Assembly (NCBI RefSeq): GCF_025147765.1 | Contig: NZ_CP102265.1 | Coordinates: 999,001-1,063,000, forward strand | Reading direction: 5' to 3' | Origin: Blautia obeum ATCC 29174 | GTDB lineage: Bacteria > Bacillota > Clostridia > Lachnospirales > Lachnospiraceae | DNA length: 64,000 bases | Shown here: positions 36,685-45,569 of the stretch, piece by piece | Numbering within the stretch: position 1 is the stretch's first letter | Layout of the letters: the number at the start of each line of letters is the position of its first letter | Notes under the pieces: generated by a model | What the model was told of the DNA's origin: nothing | Seen by the model: the letters and a program-made list of their open reading frames with translations, nothing else | Database searches by the model: none | Translations under genes and position numbers: made by a program

Positions 36685-36733
36685 AAAAGAGGAGTAATCA
36701 CACGAAAATTGTGTGAGATACTCCTCTTTTTTG
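36685..36733 (+). terminator. Terminator of the preQ1-controlled operon
   Basis: AAAAGAGGAGTA pairs with TACTCCTCTTTT, and an inner CACAC/GTGTG pair lengthens the stem. A run of six T follows. Confidence 0.9.
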
Positions 36734-36789
36734 CATCGCTTAAGAAAGAATTGTCGATTTGCGATGCAGTATGCCTTTTATAATATGAA

Positions 36790-38481
36790 TCAGCAGAAGC
36801 TCTTGAGCCAGTTGACCAGAGAATCGTGCCATATATTGTCGTAAACTGTTTTCTTCATCTGATCGGTGACGGGACCGTTGTTTGCCATCTTTGCGAGGAT
36901 GCCAGCCTGGAGCTCTTCGATGGACATGTCTTCCGGAGCTTTGTTCGGATCGAAATTGACAGGCTCCTTTTCAGTAGAGGCAGGAGTTCTATCGGTGTCT
37001 TCTTTTGTACTTGCAGCTTCCGGTACAGAGGAAGCTGAGGCTGTTTTGGTTTCTGCAGAGCCTTCGTTTTTGACTTCTTCCTGAGTAACAGGTGTTTCTT
37101 CAACGATAGAGTCCTTGTTTTCAGAAAATGTTTCAGGAACAGATGTTTCTTCTGATGGTACCCAGATTTCGCCACTGTTTGCACCCACGCGTACATTGAT
37201 GTGTCCACCTTCTACAGAAACTTTCTGCCCGGTCAGTGTGCCAATATATTCAACAGCATTTCCGGCAGGAAGATTCATCCAGGCATCGTTGTCGTCATTG
37301 TTGACAGTCACAATCACACGCACGCTGTCCAGATCACGTGCAAATGCAAACTGACGATTGGTAAGCTGCAGTTCTGTGTAGCTTCCATAGCTCAGAGCAG
37401 GTGTATTCTGTCTGATCTTACCAAGAGCTGCAATGAGAGCAGTGCAAGGATTATCACTGAGGGCAGATTCGTAATCTTCAAGATTAAGTGCTGGTCTCAG
37501 ACTGTCATCGGAAGAGCGTTCTTTACGTCCTTCGATCCCAAACTCAGAACCATAATAAATACTTGGAACGCCCGGAAGGGTATAGAGCAGAATATGAACC
37601 GGAGTAAAGTGCGCCTTATTGGATAGCTTTGTATAGATTCTTTCTACATCGTGGTTATCAACGAAATTATAAAGATCCAGATTTCCCATATTCTGGAGAT
37701 ATTTTACCGTATGGGCGATCTCGAAATAGTTGTGATCATTATGTCCGCTATAAAGTGCTTTGTGCAGAGCATAGTTTGTAACACTGTGCAGAGTCTCTCC
37801 ATTTACCCAGCGACTGTAATCTCCATGAATTACTTCGCCCATCAGCCAGAAATCCGGTTTGACTTCTTCAGCAGTACGGCGGAGCGCACGCATGAAATCA
37901 AAATCCAGTACATCGGCAGCATCCAGGCGGATTCCATCTACATCAAACTCAGAAACCCAGTAACGGATCACATCACAGATATAATCCTGAACTTCTGGAT
38001 TTCTCTGGTTTAATTTGACAAGCAGATTGTATCCACCCCAGTTATCATAGGAAAATCCATCGTTGTATTCATTGTTTCCCCAGAAATTTACATTACAATA
38101 CCAGTTCAGATATCTGGAATTTTCACGATTCTGCTGAATATCTTTGAATGCAAAGAAATCGCGTCCGGTATGATTGAATACACCATCAAAAATTACTTTG
38201 ATTTTTTTGTCATGACAGGCTTTTACAAAAGCAGTCAGATCTTCGTTTGTTCCAAGACGGGAGTCCAGTTTCTTGTAATCTGTTGTCTCATAGCCATGGC
38301 CGACACTTTCGAAGAGCGGTCCGATATACAGGGCTGTGCATCCGATTTCTTTGATATGGTCGATCCATGGAAGAAGAGTGTTCAGGCGATGTACCGGTTC
38401 TGTGTACTCATTCTGTTTGGGAGCACCGGTAAGGCCAAGTGGATAAATGTGATAAAAAATAGCTTCGTTATACCAACTCAT
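36790..38481 (-). CDS. GH13 alpha-amylase family enzyme with long low-complexity C-terminal tail
   Basis: A 563-residue cytoplasmic GH13 hydrolase (no signal peptide) similar to cyclomaltodextrinase or neopullulanase-type enzymes. Catalytic residues by position are D187 (GIRLDAADV), E216 (LMGEVIHGD) and D278 (VDNHDVERI). The region GVFNHTGRDF is the first conserved block. After a short beta domain, about residues 435-520 form a Ser/Thr/Glu/Pro/Lys-rich tail. A helical C-terminus of about 40 residues (MSIEELQAGILAKM) ends at a cysteine. The tail is not part of the known fold. It probably acts on maltodextrin or glycogen, and lies beside pckA. Confidence 0.87.
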   Translation of the reverse strand: MSWYNEAIFYHIYPLGLTGAPKQNEYTEPVHRLNTLLPWIDHIKEIGCTALYIGPLFESVGHGYETTDYKKLDSRLGTNEDLTAFVKACHDKKIKVIFDGVFNHTGRDFFAFKDIQQNRENSRYLNWYCNVNFWGNNEYNDGFSYDNWGGYNLLVKLNQRNPEVQDYICDVIRYWVSEFDVDGIRLDAADVLDFDFMRALRRTAEEVKPDFWLMGEVIHGDYSRWVNGETLHSVTNYALHKALYSGHNDHNYFEIAHTVKYLQNMGNLDLYNFVDNHDVERIYTKLSNKAHFTPVHILLYTLPGVPSIYYGSEFGIEGRKERSSDDSLRPALNLEDYESALSDNPCTALIAALGKIRQNTPALSYGSYTELQLTNRQFAFARDLDSVRVIVTVNNDDNDAWMNLPAGNAVEYIGTLTGQKVSVEGGHINVRVGANSGEIWVPSEETSVPETFSENKDSIVEETPVTQEEVKNEGSAETKTASASSVPEAASTKEDTDRTPASTEKEPVNFDPNKAPEDMSIEELQAGILAKMANNGPVTDQMKKTVYDNIWHDSLVNWLKSFC

Positions 38482-38549
38482 GTCTCATCATCTCGTTTCG
38501 TAGTATTTTCTTTTTCATATTTAAATAAAATGTATCTCACCGGGAGATA

Positions 38550-38583
38550 AAAATTATGGGGCTGTCGTTAAACGGCAGCCCCT
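38550..38583 (-). terminator. Terminator of pckA
   Basis: Read on the minus strand, GGGGCTGCCG pairs with CGACAGCCCC around a TTTAA loop and leads into ATAATTTTTAT. Confidence 0.82.
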
Positions 38584-38606
38584 GGATTTTGTTATTTAAT
38601 ATGAAA

Positions 38607-40211
38607 TTATAACTGAGGACCAGCAGCAACAAGTGCTTTACCAGCAGCATTTCCTTCGTATTTAGCGAAGTTCTTGATGAATCTTGCAGCAAGATCTTTA
38701 GCTTTTTCTTCCCACTGAGCAGCGTCTGCATATGTGTCACGTGGATCAAGGATTCCTGTATCAACACCTGTCAGTTCTGTAGGAACTTCGAAGTTGAAGT
38801 AAGGAATTGTCTTTGTAGGAGCGTTGTTGATATCTCCGTTCAGGATAGCATCAATGATTCCACGGGTATCTTTGATGGAGATACGTTTTCCAGTTCCGTT
38901 CCATCCTGTGTTAACGAGGTAAGCTTTTGCTCCGCTCTTTTCCATTTTCTTAACAAGCTCTTCTGCATATTTTGTAGGATGCAGTTCCAGGAATGCCTGG
39001 CCGAAGCAAGCAGAGAATGTAGGTGTTGGCTCTGTGATTCCACGTTCTGTACCAGCAAGTTTTGCTGTGAATCCAGACAGGAAGTAGTACTGTGTCTGAG
39101 CTTCTGTCAGGATAGATACTGGCGGAAGTACACCGAATGCATCTGCGGACAGGAAGATTACGTTCTTAGCTGCCGGTGCAGAAGAAATCGGGCGAACGAT
39201 TTTTTCGATGTGGTCGATCGGGTAGGAAACACGTGTGTTTTCTGTAACGCTCTTATCAGCGAAATCAATCTTTCCGTTTGCATCAACAGTTACGTTCTCA
39301 AGAAGAGCGTTACGTTTGATTGCATTGTAGATGTCTGGCTCAGATTCTTTGTCAAGGTTGATAACTTTAGCGTAGCATCCACCTTCGAAGTTGAATACGC
39401 CGTTGTCATCCCAGCCGTGTTCGTCATCACCGATCAGGAGACGTTTCGGGTCTGTGGAAAGAGTTGTTTTACCTGTTCCGGAAAGTCCGAAGAAGATTGC
39501 TGTGTTTTCTCCGTTGAGGTCTGTGTTAGCGGAGCAGTGCATAGCTGCGATACCTTTCAGTGGCAGGAAGTAGTTCATCATAGAGAACATACCTTTCTTC
39601 ATTTCTCCACCGTACCATGTGTTAATGATAACCTGTTCTTTGGATGTAATGTTGAACATTACAGCTGTCTCAGAGTTCAGACCAAGTTCTTTGTAGTTTT
39701 CAACTTTTGCTTTAGAAGCATTGTATACAACGAAATCTGGCTCAAATGTTTCAAGCTCTTCAGCTGTTGGCTGGATGAACATGTTTGTAACAAAATGTGC
39801 CTGCCAAGCAACTTCAACGATGAAACGGATAGCCATACGAGTATCAGCATTAGCACCGCAGAATGCGTCAACTACGAAAAGTTTCTTATTGGAAAGTTCT
39901 TTTTTTGCAATTTCTTTACAAGCATCCCAAGCTTCCTGTGTTGCAGGATGGTTGTCATTCTTGTATTCATCAGAAGTCCACCAAACTGTATCTTTGGAGT
40001 TCTCATCCATAACGATGAATTTATCTTTAGGAGAACGTCCTGTGTAGATACCTGTCATAACGTTAACAGCGCCAAGTTCTGTCTCCTGGCCTACTTCAAA
40101 TCCTTCAAGACCTGCTTTAGTCTCTTCCTCGAATAATACTTCGTAAGAAGGATTGTACACAATTTCAGTTGTTCCTGTGATGCCATACTTAGTTAAATCG
40201 ATTTTTGCCAT
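38607..40211 (-). CDS. pckA: Phosphoenolpyruvate carboxykinase (ATP)
   Basis: Catalyses oxaloacetate + ATP to and from PEP + CO2 + ADP, at the PEP/C4 branch point of anaerobes. The 534-residue protein carries the PEPCK-specific loop GLSGTGKTTLSTD, the metal-binding DDEHGW, the ARG-type GRSPKDKF and the C-terminal KRISIKDTR. The start at 40211 (MAKIDLTKYG) is preceded by AGAGGTAAATG. The ATG at 40244 is too far from any site. Its codon use is like that of the glycolytic genes, suggesting high expression. The leader contains a hairpin near 40270-40293. Confidence 0.97.
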   Translation of the reverse strand: MAKIDLTKYGITGTTEIVYNPSYEVLFEEETKAGLEGFEVGQETELGAVNVMTGIYTGRSPKDKFIVMDENSKDTVWWTSDEYKNDNHPATQEAWDACKEIAKKELSNKKLFVVDAFCGANADTRMAIRFIVEVAWQAHFVTNMFIQPTAEELETFEPDFVVYNASKAKVENYKELGLNSETAVMFNITSKEQVIINTWYGGEMKKGMFSMMNYFLPLKGIAAMHCSANTDLNGENTAIFFGLSGTGKTTLSTDPKRLLIGDDEHGWDDNGVFNFEGGCYAKVINLDKESEPDIYNAIKRNALLENVTVDANGKIDFADKSVTENTRVSYPIDHIEKIVRPISSAPAAKNVIFLSADAFGVLPPVSILTEAQTQYYFLSGFTAKLAGTERGITEPTPTFSACFGQAFLELHPTKYAEELVKKMEKSGAKAYLVNTGWNGTGKRISIKDTRGIIDAILNGDINNAPTKTIPYFNFEVPTELTGVDTGILDPRDTYADAAQWEEKAKDLAARFIKNFAKYEGNAAGKALVAAGPQL

Positions 40212-40303
40212 CTTACATTTACCTCTCTTCTTTAATAGGGCCATCTATATGCTGGCTTCTTTAACCTCTAAGAAGTGGAACATTCCAACTTCTCATAGAG
40301 TTA

Positions 40304-40331
40304 ATTATACATAATTCATCAATAAAAGCAA
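40304..40331 (-). promoter_or_regulatory. Promoter of pckA
   Basis: On the minus strand: TTGCTT (40331-40326), 16 bases, TATAAT (40309-40304). A hairpin pairing AGAAGTTGGAA with TTCCACTTCT lies in the leader just downstream. Confidence 0.55.
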
Positions 40332-40413
40332 TAAAAAAACAGTGAAATTTTTAAAAAATGATAATAATTTAACAGTTATGAAGGAGAAATGACAAAGCCT
40401 ACTTATTAATATA

Positions 40414-40463
40414 GAAGAAAAGAAAAAAATAATCTACAGGATCACAGCTTCCTGTAGATTATT
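40414..40463 (-). terminator. Terminator overlapping the end of the MATE gene
   Basis: AATAATCTACAGGA and TCCTGTAGATTATT form a perfect 14-bp stem. On the minus strand a long T-rich run follows (complement of 40412-40429). Confidence 0.87.
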
Positions 40464-41791
40464 ATGAAATAAATGATTTCTGCGATAGATGTGATGATCC
40501 ATGAGAAGAGATACAGAAGGAATAATGCCGGAATTGTATGAATCCAGGCAAAAATGGTGTAGATCCAGACAATACGGAAAACACAGGATCCCAGAATGAT
40601 AATGATCGTAGGAATGACGGTTTTTCCAAGACCGCGGGATGCTGCAATTGTGCAGTCCATAAAAGCGGACACACAATATGAAAAGGCCATGATCTTAATT
40701 CTCTGCATGCCGGCATCAATAACCGCTGCGTCTGTGGCGAACAGAGACATGAACTGATGACCAAAAATAAAGAGCAGAAGACCAAGGATCAAGCCTGTTG
40801 TAAATGAATAAAACAGACTGATGAAATAGCTTTTGAGCACACGCTTTTTGTTTCTGGCACCGTAGTTCTGACTCATAAAGCTGGAACATCCGGTATAGAA
40901 CGCATACATGACATTAAAAATCAGTGTGTCAGCGTTTGTAGCCGCAGTACTTCCGGAAACCATGACAGTATCGAAAGAATTAACACCGGTCTGTACAAAC
41001 AGATTGGCAATTGCGAAAATTGCATTCTGGATTCCGGCCGGGATACCAAGCATCAGAATAGAAATGGCGGCGTGTCTGTGAAATCTGATGTCTTTTAAAG
41101 AAACACGGCATTCATCTTTGCGACGGAGCAGGTGAATCAGAATCAGTCCGGCAGAAACATATTGCGCAATTGCTGTGGCAGTCGCAACACCGGCTGCTGC
41201 CATGTGAAGTACGATAACAAAAAATAAATTCAGAATGACGTTCAAAACACCGGCAATCGCCAGATAATAAAGTGGACGTTTTGTTTCGCCACGGGCACTT
41301 AAGACACCATTACCAAAGTTGTATATTCCCATGGCCGGAAGCCCGATCGCATAAATCTTCAGATACAGAGATGCCTGTCCGATCAGATCATCTTTTGTAT
41401 GCAAAAGCATGAGCATGCGCCCGGAAAAGAAGAAACAGACGGCTCCGATCAGGAGCCCCATCATCATACACAAAAGAAGTGCTGTGTGGACTGTTTCCAC
41501 GGTATCTTTGTGCTTTCCGGCACCAAGTGCGTGGGCAACACGGACATTGACTCCACTTCCCATACCAATCAGAAATCCGACAAACAATGTGACGAGCAAA
41601 GTGGTAGATCCCACGGCACCAAGTGCCTTGTAATCTGCAAAACGCCCAACAACAGCGACATCACTTAAATTGAAGAGAACTTCCAGAAGCTGCGAGCACA
41701 TCAGCGGAATACTGAATAAAATAATATTTTTCCATAAAGAACCCGTTACCATTTCAATGGAACGGGCCTTTTTTTGCGTATTTTCAGACAT
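40442..41791 (-). CDS. MATE family efflux transporter
   Basis: A 449-residue cation-coupled multidrug/toxin exporter with twelve predicted helices. The N-terminal GSLWKNIILFSIPLMCSQLLEVLFN and GRFADYKALGAVGSTTLL stretches are typical of the DinF/MepA branch, including the asparagine and aspartate in FNLSDVAVVGRF. The substrate cannot be read. Its last codons are part of the terminator stem. It is divergent from the GH78-like gene with a 188-base gap, in which a promoter for the plus-strand gene is recognisable. Confidence 0.92.
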   Translation of the reverse strand: MSENTQKKARSIEMVTGSLWKNIILFSIPLMCSQLLEVLFNLSDVAVVGRFADYKALGAVGSTTLLVTLFVGFLIGMGSGVNVRVAHALGAGKHKDTVETVHTALLLCMMMGLLIGAVCFFFSGRMLMLLHTKDDLIGQASLYLKIYAIGLPAMGIYNFGNGVLSARGETKRPLYYLAIAGVLNVILNLFFVIVLHMAAAGVATATAIAQYVSAGLILIHLLRRKDECRVSLKDIRFHRHAAISILMLGIPAGIQNAIFAIANLFVQTGVNSFDTVMVSGSTAATNADTLIFNVMYAFYTGCSSFMSQNYGARNKKRVLKSYFISLFYSFTTGLILGLLLFIFGHQFMSLFATDAAVIDAGMQRIKIMAFSYCVSAFMDCTIAASRGLGKTVIPTIIIILGSCVFRIVWIYTIFAWIHTIPALFLLYLFSWIITSIAEIIYFIIIYRKL

Positions 41792-41884
41792 AATAAAACC
41801 TCAATAATACATTATATTTTCTTCATCCTGTTATAGAATACGTCAGCGTGAAAGGTTTGTAAAGAGAAAGATAGGTAAAAAATA

Positions 41885-41914
41885 TTGACGCAATGGTATA
41901 GCTTATTTTACAAT
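41885..41914 (+). promoter_or_regulatory. Promoter of the GH78-like gene
   Basis: TTGACG (41885-41890), 18 bases, TACAAT (41909-41914). Confidence 0.6.
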
Positions 41915-41979
41915 AAAAGGTAAAATAATTTGATATTTTGCAGATTCAGTCTGCATGAATTTAGAAAGGAAATGACATA

Positions 41980-43551
41980 ATGCCAGCAGTAAGTATTGAT
42001 TTAAATATGGTTCGAGTAACCAATGATGAATTTGTAAAAAAAGCAGAGGCATGTACGCCAAAACTTATCGAGACAGTGGTACGTCCTGTTGCTATAGTAG
42101 ATATTGTAAAAACAGAAGAGATTTTTCCGGAAGTCCATAAGAGAGATGAGATTGAGAATCTTTCTTCCTGTCATCTTGCAAAAGGGGATAAAATCTGCCT
42201 GGATTTCGGAGATCATCAGGTAGGCTATGTGACTCTGAAACTGAATTCCGTAGGAAGTCCGCAGGATTCACCGGCGTTTTTCAGACTGAAATTCGGTGAG
42301 ATCGCAAAAGAAATGACCGAGGATTCAAAAGATTATGACGGATGGATCAGCCGTGGATGGATTCAGGAGGAATTTATCCATATCGATGTCCTTCCGGCAG
42401 AATTGAAACTTCCAAGAAGATACGCATTTCGTTATATGGAGATCGAGGCAATCGACACATCTCTGAAATGGCAGATGGTAGTGGAAGATGTATACTGCAC
42501 CAGTGTTTCTTCAGTCCGCATGGAAGATGTGAAACCGGTAGAGAGTGATGACGAAATAATCCGTAAACTGGACAGGGTCAGCCTTCGTACCCTGCACAAC
42601 TGCATGCAGTCCGTATTTGAGGATGGACCGAAGAGAGACCGCCGTCTGTGGCTCGGAGACTTAAGACTTCAGGCACTTGCAAACTATGAAACATTCCATA
42701 ACATGGATCTCGTAAAACGATGCCTGTACCTGTTTGCAGGGCAGACAAAAGACAATGGTCAGGTAAGTGCATGCCTGTTTACAGAGCCGAAATTCATCGT
42801 AGATGATACCTTTCTTCTGGACTATTCCATGTTCTTTGGTGCAACACTTCTAGATTATTATGAAGCATCCGGCGATAAAGATACTCTGCAGGATTTAAGT
42901 GAATGTGCATATCGCCAGATTGAGATCGCAGGCGAGCAGTTTGACGAAAAAAATCTTATGAAAAACGGTGAAGGTTTCTGGGGATTCATTGACTGGACCG
43001 AAGGCCTGAACAAACAGACAGCTATGCAGGGTGTTTATATCTACTGCGCAAAGAAAGTGCAGAAAATCGCAGAAATCCTTGGTGATACAGAAAAAGCAGA
43101 AGAGCTTAAAAAAGAAGCAGAAGAAAAGACTGCAGCAGTCAGAAAATATCTTTTGGATGAGAAAACAGGCCTGTTTGTAAGTGGCGAAGAAAAACAGATC
43201 AACTACGCAAGTCAGGTATGGCTGATCCTTGCAGGTGCAGTCAGCATTGAAGAAGGCAGAGCAATGCTTGATAAGCTGGATGAGCTGAAACCGGAAAAAG
43301 CAATGGTCTCTCCATACATGAACCATCATTATGTAGAAGCACTTTTGATGTGCGGCAAAAAAGACCAGGCAATGGATTATATGAAATATTACTGGGGCGG
43401 CATGATCAATCACGGTGCGGATACTTTCTGGGAGCTCTACAATCCGGAAAATCCGGCAGAGTCTCCATATGGAAGCAGTATCGTAAACAGTTACTGCCAT
43501 GCATGGAGCTGTACACCAACGTACCTTCTGAGAAAATATTTCCTTAAATAA
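41980..43551 (+). CDS. Alpha-L-rhamnosidase-like (GH78-related) cytoplasmic glycosidase
   Basis: A 523-residue protein whose central (alpha/alpha)6-type region resembles GH78. The stretch FEDGPKRDRRLWLGDLRLQA contains the acidic/arginine pattern of the rhamnosidase catalytic site, and GFWGFIDWTEG follows near residue 335. The N-terminal 150 residues look like a beta-sandwich (GDHQVGYVTLKL). There is no signal peptide, so the substrate must be imported. Rhamnose genes are absent nearby, so specificity is open. AGAAAGGAAATGAC is the ribosome site. It lies 9 bases before the HEXXH gene and probably shares its transcript. Confidence 0.82.
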   Translation: MPAVSIDLNMVRVTNDEFVKKAEACTPKLIETVVRPVAIVDIVKTEEIFPEVHKRDEIENLSSCHLAKGDKICLDFGDHQVGYVTLKLNSVGSPQDSPAFFRLKFGEIAKEMTEDSKDYDGWISRGWIQEEFIHIDVLPAELKLPRRYAFRYMEIEAIDTSLKWQMVVEDVYCTSVSSVRMEDVKPVESDDEIIRKLDRVSLRTLHNCMQSVFEDGPKRDRRLWLGDLRLQALANYETFHNMDLVKRCLYLFAGQTKDNGQVSACLFTEPKFIVDDTFLLDYSMFFGATLLDYYEASGDKDTLQDLSECAYRQIEIAGEQFDEKNLMKNGEGFWGFIDWTEGLNKQTAMQGVYIYCAKKVQKIAEILGDTEKAEELKKEAEEKTAAVRKYLLDEKTGLFVSGEEKQINYASQVWLILAGAVSIEEGRAMLDKLDELKPEKAMVSPYMNHHYVEALLMCGKKDQAMDYMKYYWGGMINHGADTFWELYNPENPAESPYGSSIVNSYCHAWSCTPTYLLRKYFLK

Positions 43552-43560
43552 TAAGATGAT

Positions 43561-44265
43561 ATGAGTGACAGAGATTACACAGAATTATATGCATCCTTAC
43601 AAAAAGAAACTACGATTCTGACTGCGCAGATCCGGGCATTATACCGTGAACTGGATAAGAAATTTCATCTTCGCGGGGCACAGATTCCAATCACTTTTGG
43701 ATTTGAAACAGATGCACTGGGATCCTATACAAGAACCGGACATCATGAAAAAGAACACTTCCATTTTTCTCTGCTTTTTGTGGGATATGGAGTAAAAAAT
43801 CCCCTGAGTAAAGAAGACCGTATGGACCTTTATAAACATGAGTATGCCCATTATATGGAACATCATATTGTAATCCCAAGGGAATATCAGTGGCAGCCGG
43901 GACTTCATGGAAGTGCCTGGAAATATTGTTGTTCCCTGGTCGGAGCGGCGCCGACACCATACTACAAAGCTGGCGAAGCGTTGATGAAACATGACTATGA
44001 AAAGAAACTCAAAAATCCGATTCATGATAAGACAGTGGCGATACGGGATACCTACCGAAGGCAGCAGGAACACAAAAGCAGTCAGGCAAGTATCGTTCAG
44101 TATACGGTCGGGGAGCAGGTACAGCATCCCAAGTTTGGAGAAGGCTGTATAGAAAAAATCGAGCAGGCGACAGGATCTGTGACCCTGCATATTCGATTTG
44201 GAAATGAAATAAAAGTGATCGATCAGAAGTGGCTTTTGAGAACGAAATATCAGAAGAAAGAATAG
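43561..44265 (+). CDS. Putative zinc metalloprotease (HEXXH) with PcrA/UvrD-type Tudor domain
   Basis: A 234-residue protein, not assigned to a named family. It has an HEXXH site, H93-E94-x-x-H97, in YKHEYAHYMEHH. The surroundings (DRMDLYKHEYAHYM, and GLHGSAWKYCCSLVGA about 25 residues later) recall SprT-type peptidases, with a conserved HG-x-x-W element. From about residue 180 a 50-residue module (VGEQVQHPKFGEGCIEKIE) matches the C-terminal Tudor domain of PcrA/UvrD helicases, which binds RNA polymerase. No strong ribosome site precedes it, so it may be coupled to the upstream gene. It ends 14 bases before DNA polymerase IV, suggesting a DNA-repair setting. Confidence 0.7.
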   Translation: MSDRDYTELYASLQKETTILTAQIRALYRELDKKFHLRGAQIPITFGFETDALGSYTRTGHHEKEHFHFSLLFVGYGVKNPLSKEDRMDLYKHEYAHYMEHHIVIPREYQWQPGLHGSAWKYCCSLVGAAPTPYYKAGEALMKHDYEKKLKNPIHDKTVAIRDTYRRQQEHKSSQASIVQYTVGEQVQHPKFGEGCIEKIEQATGSVTLHIRFGNEIKVIDQKWLLRTKYQKKE

Positions 44266-44279
44266 GACGTGGGCAAAAA

Positions 44280-45569
44280 ATGAGCCGTTTAATCTTTCAT
44301 ATAGATGTCAACAGTGCGTTTCTTTCATGGGAGTCAGCACGAAGAGTGAAGCAGGGACTGTCAGATTTAAGAGATATTCCTGCATGTATTGGCGGTGATC
44401 CGAAGAAGCGTACAGGAATTGTTGTGGCAAAGTCCATACCGGCAAAAAAATATGGGATCACGACAGGTGAACCGGTGGCAATGGCACTTCGGAAATGTCC
44501 GGAGCTCGTCATTGTAAAAAGTGATTTTGAACTGTATATCAAATGTTCCAGGGCATTTAAAGAAATCTGCGCGTCGTATGCACCGGTGATGGAATCCTTT
44601 TCTATAGATGAAGTTTTTCTGGATATGACAGGCACTTCATTGATTTATCCAGACCCGATAAAAACAGCACATGAGATAAAAGATAAGATACGGGACGAAC
44701 TGGGATTTACAGTTAATGTAGGAATTTCTACAAACAAATTGCTGGCCAAAATGGCATCCGATTTTGAGAAACCGGACAAGGTACATACACTTTTTCCAGA
44801 GGAAATCCCGACTAAGATGTGGCCGTTATCGGTGCGTGATCTGTTGTTTCTGGGAAAAGCTTTTGAGAAAAAACTGACAGAGGCCGGAATTCGCACGATT
44901 GGTGATATGGCACATGTAAGTGAGTCAGAAATACAGGCATTATTAGGGAATAAAGCCGGACATCAGCTGCATCAATACGCGCTTGGAATCGATGAATCAC
45001 CAGTCAAAGCAAAGCCTGAAGAAGCCAAGGGCTTCAGTGTAGAAACAACGTTTAATGATGATATTGTCTCAGTAGAGCAGGTACTTCCGATTCTTTTGGA
45101 GCAATGTGATGTGGTCACCACCAGAATGCGCCGAAAAGGAAAAAAATGTACTTCTGTATCAGTAACTTTCCGTACGCTTGATTTCAAAAATAAGTCGCAC
45201 CAGACAACACTTTCCAATGCAACGGATATGACAGATGAAATCTTCAGGAACGCGAAAAAACTCTTTACAGAATCCTGGAAAGGCGAACCGCTCCGACTGA
45301 TCGGAGTAGCACTTACAAACCTTACAGACGAGAGCTTCGAGCAATTATCACTTTTTGAAGATAATGAAAAGAAAGAACGTCACCGAAAACTGGACGCAAC
45401 TATGGACGAAATCCGACAGAAATTCGGCAACGACAAGATCACACGTGCAAGCATTATGAACAGCAATTCCGGAATCGCGCGGAAAGCACGCGCGCAGATG
45501 AAAAATGAACTCGAGATAAGTTGCGGAAAACAGGCAGAGAAAGGCAAAGATAATGGAAGAAATATTTGA
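44280..45569 (+). CDS. dinB: DNA polymerase IV (Y family)
   Basis: Error-prone translesion polymerase. The 429-residue protein starts with IFHIDVNSAFLSWES (first metal aspartate) and has the second catalytic set in SIDEVFLDMTG. The thumb HhH lies near LLFLGKAFEKKLTEAGI and the little-finger domain follows to about 345. The C-terminal region contains FEQLSLFEDNEK, a good beta-clamp-binding QLSLF. The start at 44280 follows AGGACG. An open frame continues upstream to 44229, overlapping the previous gene, but lacks a site. Its end overlaps the NUDIX gene by 17 bases. Confidence 0.95.
   Translation: MSRLIFHIDVNSAFLSWESARRVKQGLSDLRDIPACIGGDPKKRTGIVVAKSIPAKKYGITTGEPVAMALRKCPELVIVKSDFELYIKCSRAFKEICASYAPVMESFSIDEVFLDMTGTSLIYPDPIKTAHEIKDKIRDELGFTVNVGISTNKLLAKMASDFEKPDKVHTLFPEEIPTKMWPLSVRDLLFLGKAFEKKLTEAGIRTIGDMAHVSESEIQALLGNKAGHQLHQYALGIDESPVKAKPEEAKGFSVETTFNDDIVSVEQVLPILLEQCDVVTTRMRRKGKKCTSVSVTFRTLDFKNKSHQTTLSNATDMTDEIFRNAKKLFTESWKGEPLRLIGVALTNLTDESFEQLSLFEDNEKKERHRKLDATMDEIRQKFGNDKITRASIMNSNSGIARKARAQMKNELEISCGKQAEKGKDNGRNI

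Noticed and set aside
38979..40136. A 385-codon open frame on the plus strand opposite pckA
   Set aside because: Cysteine-rich, motif-free antisense shadow of a highly biased gene. No ribosome site.
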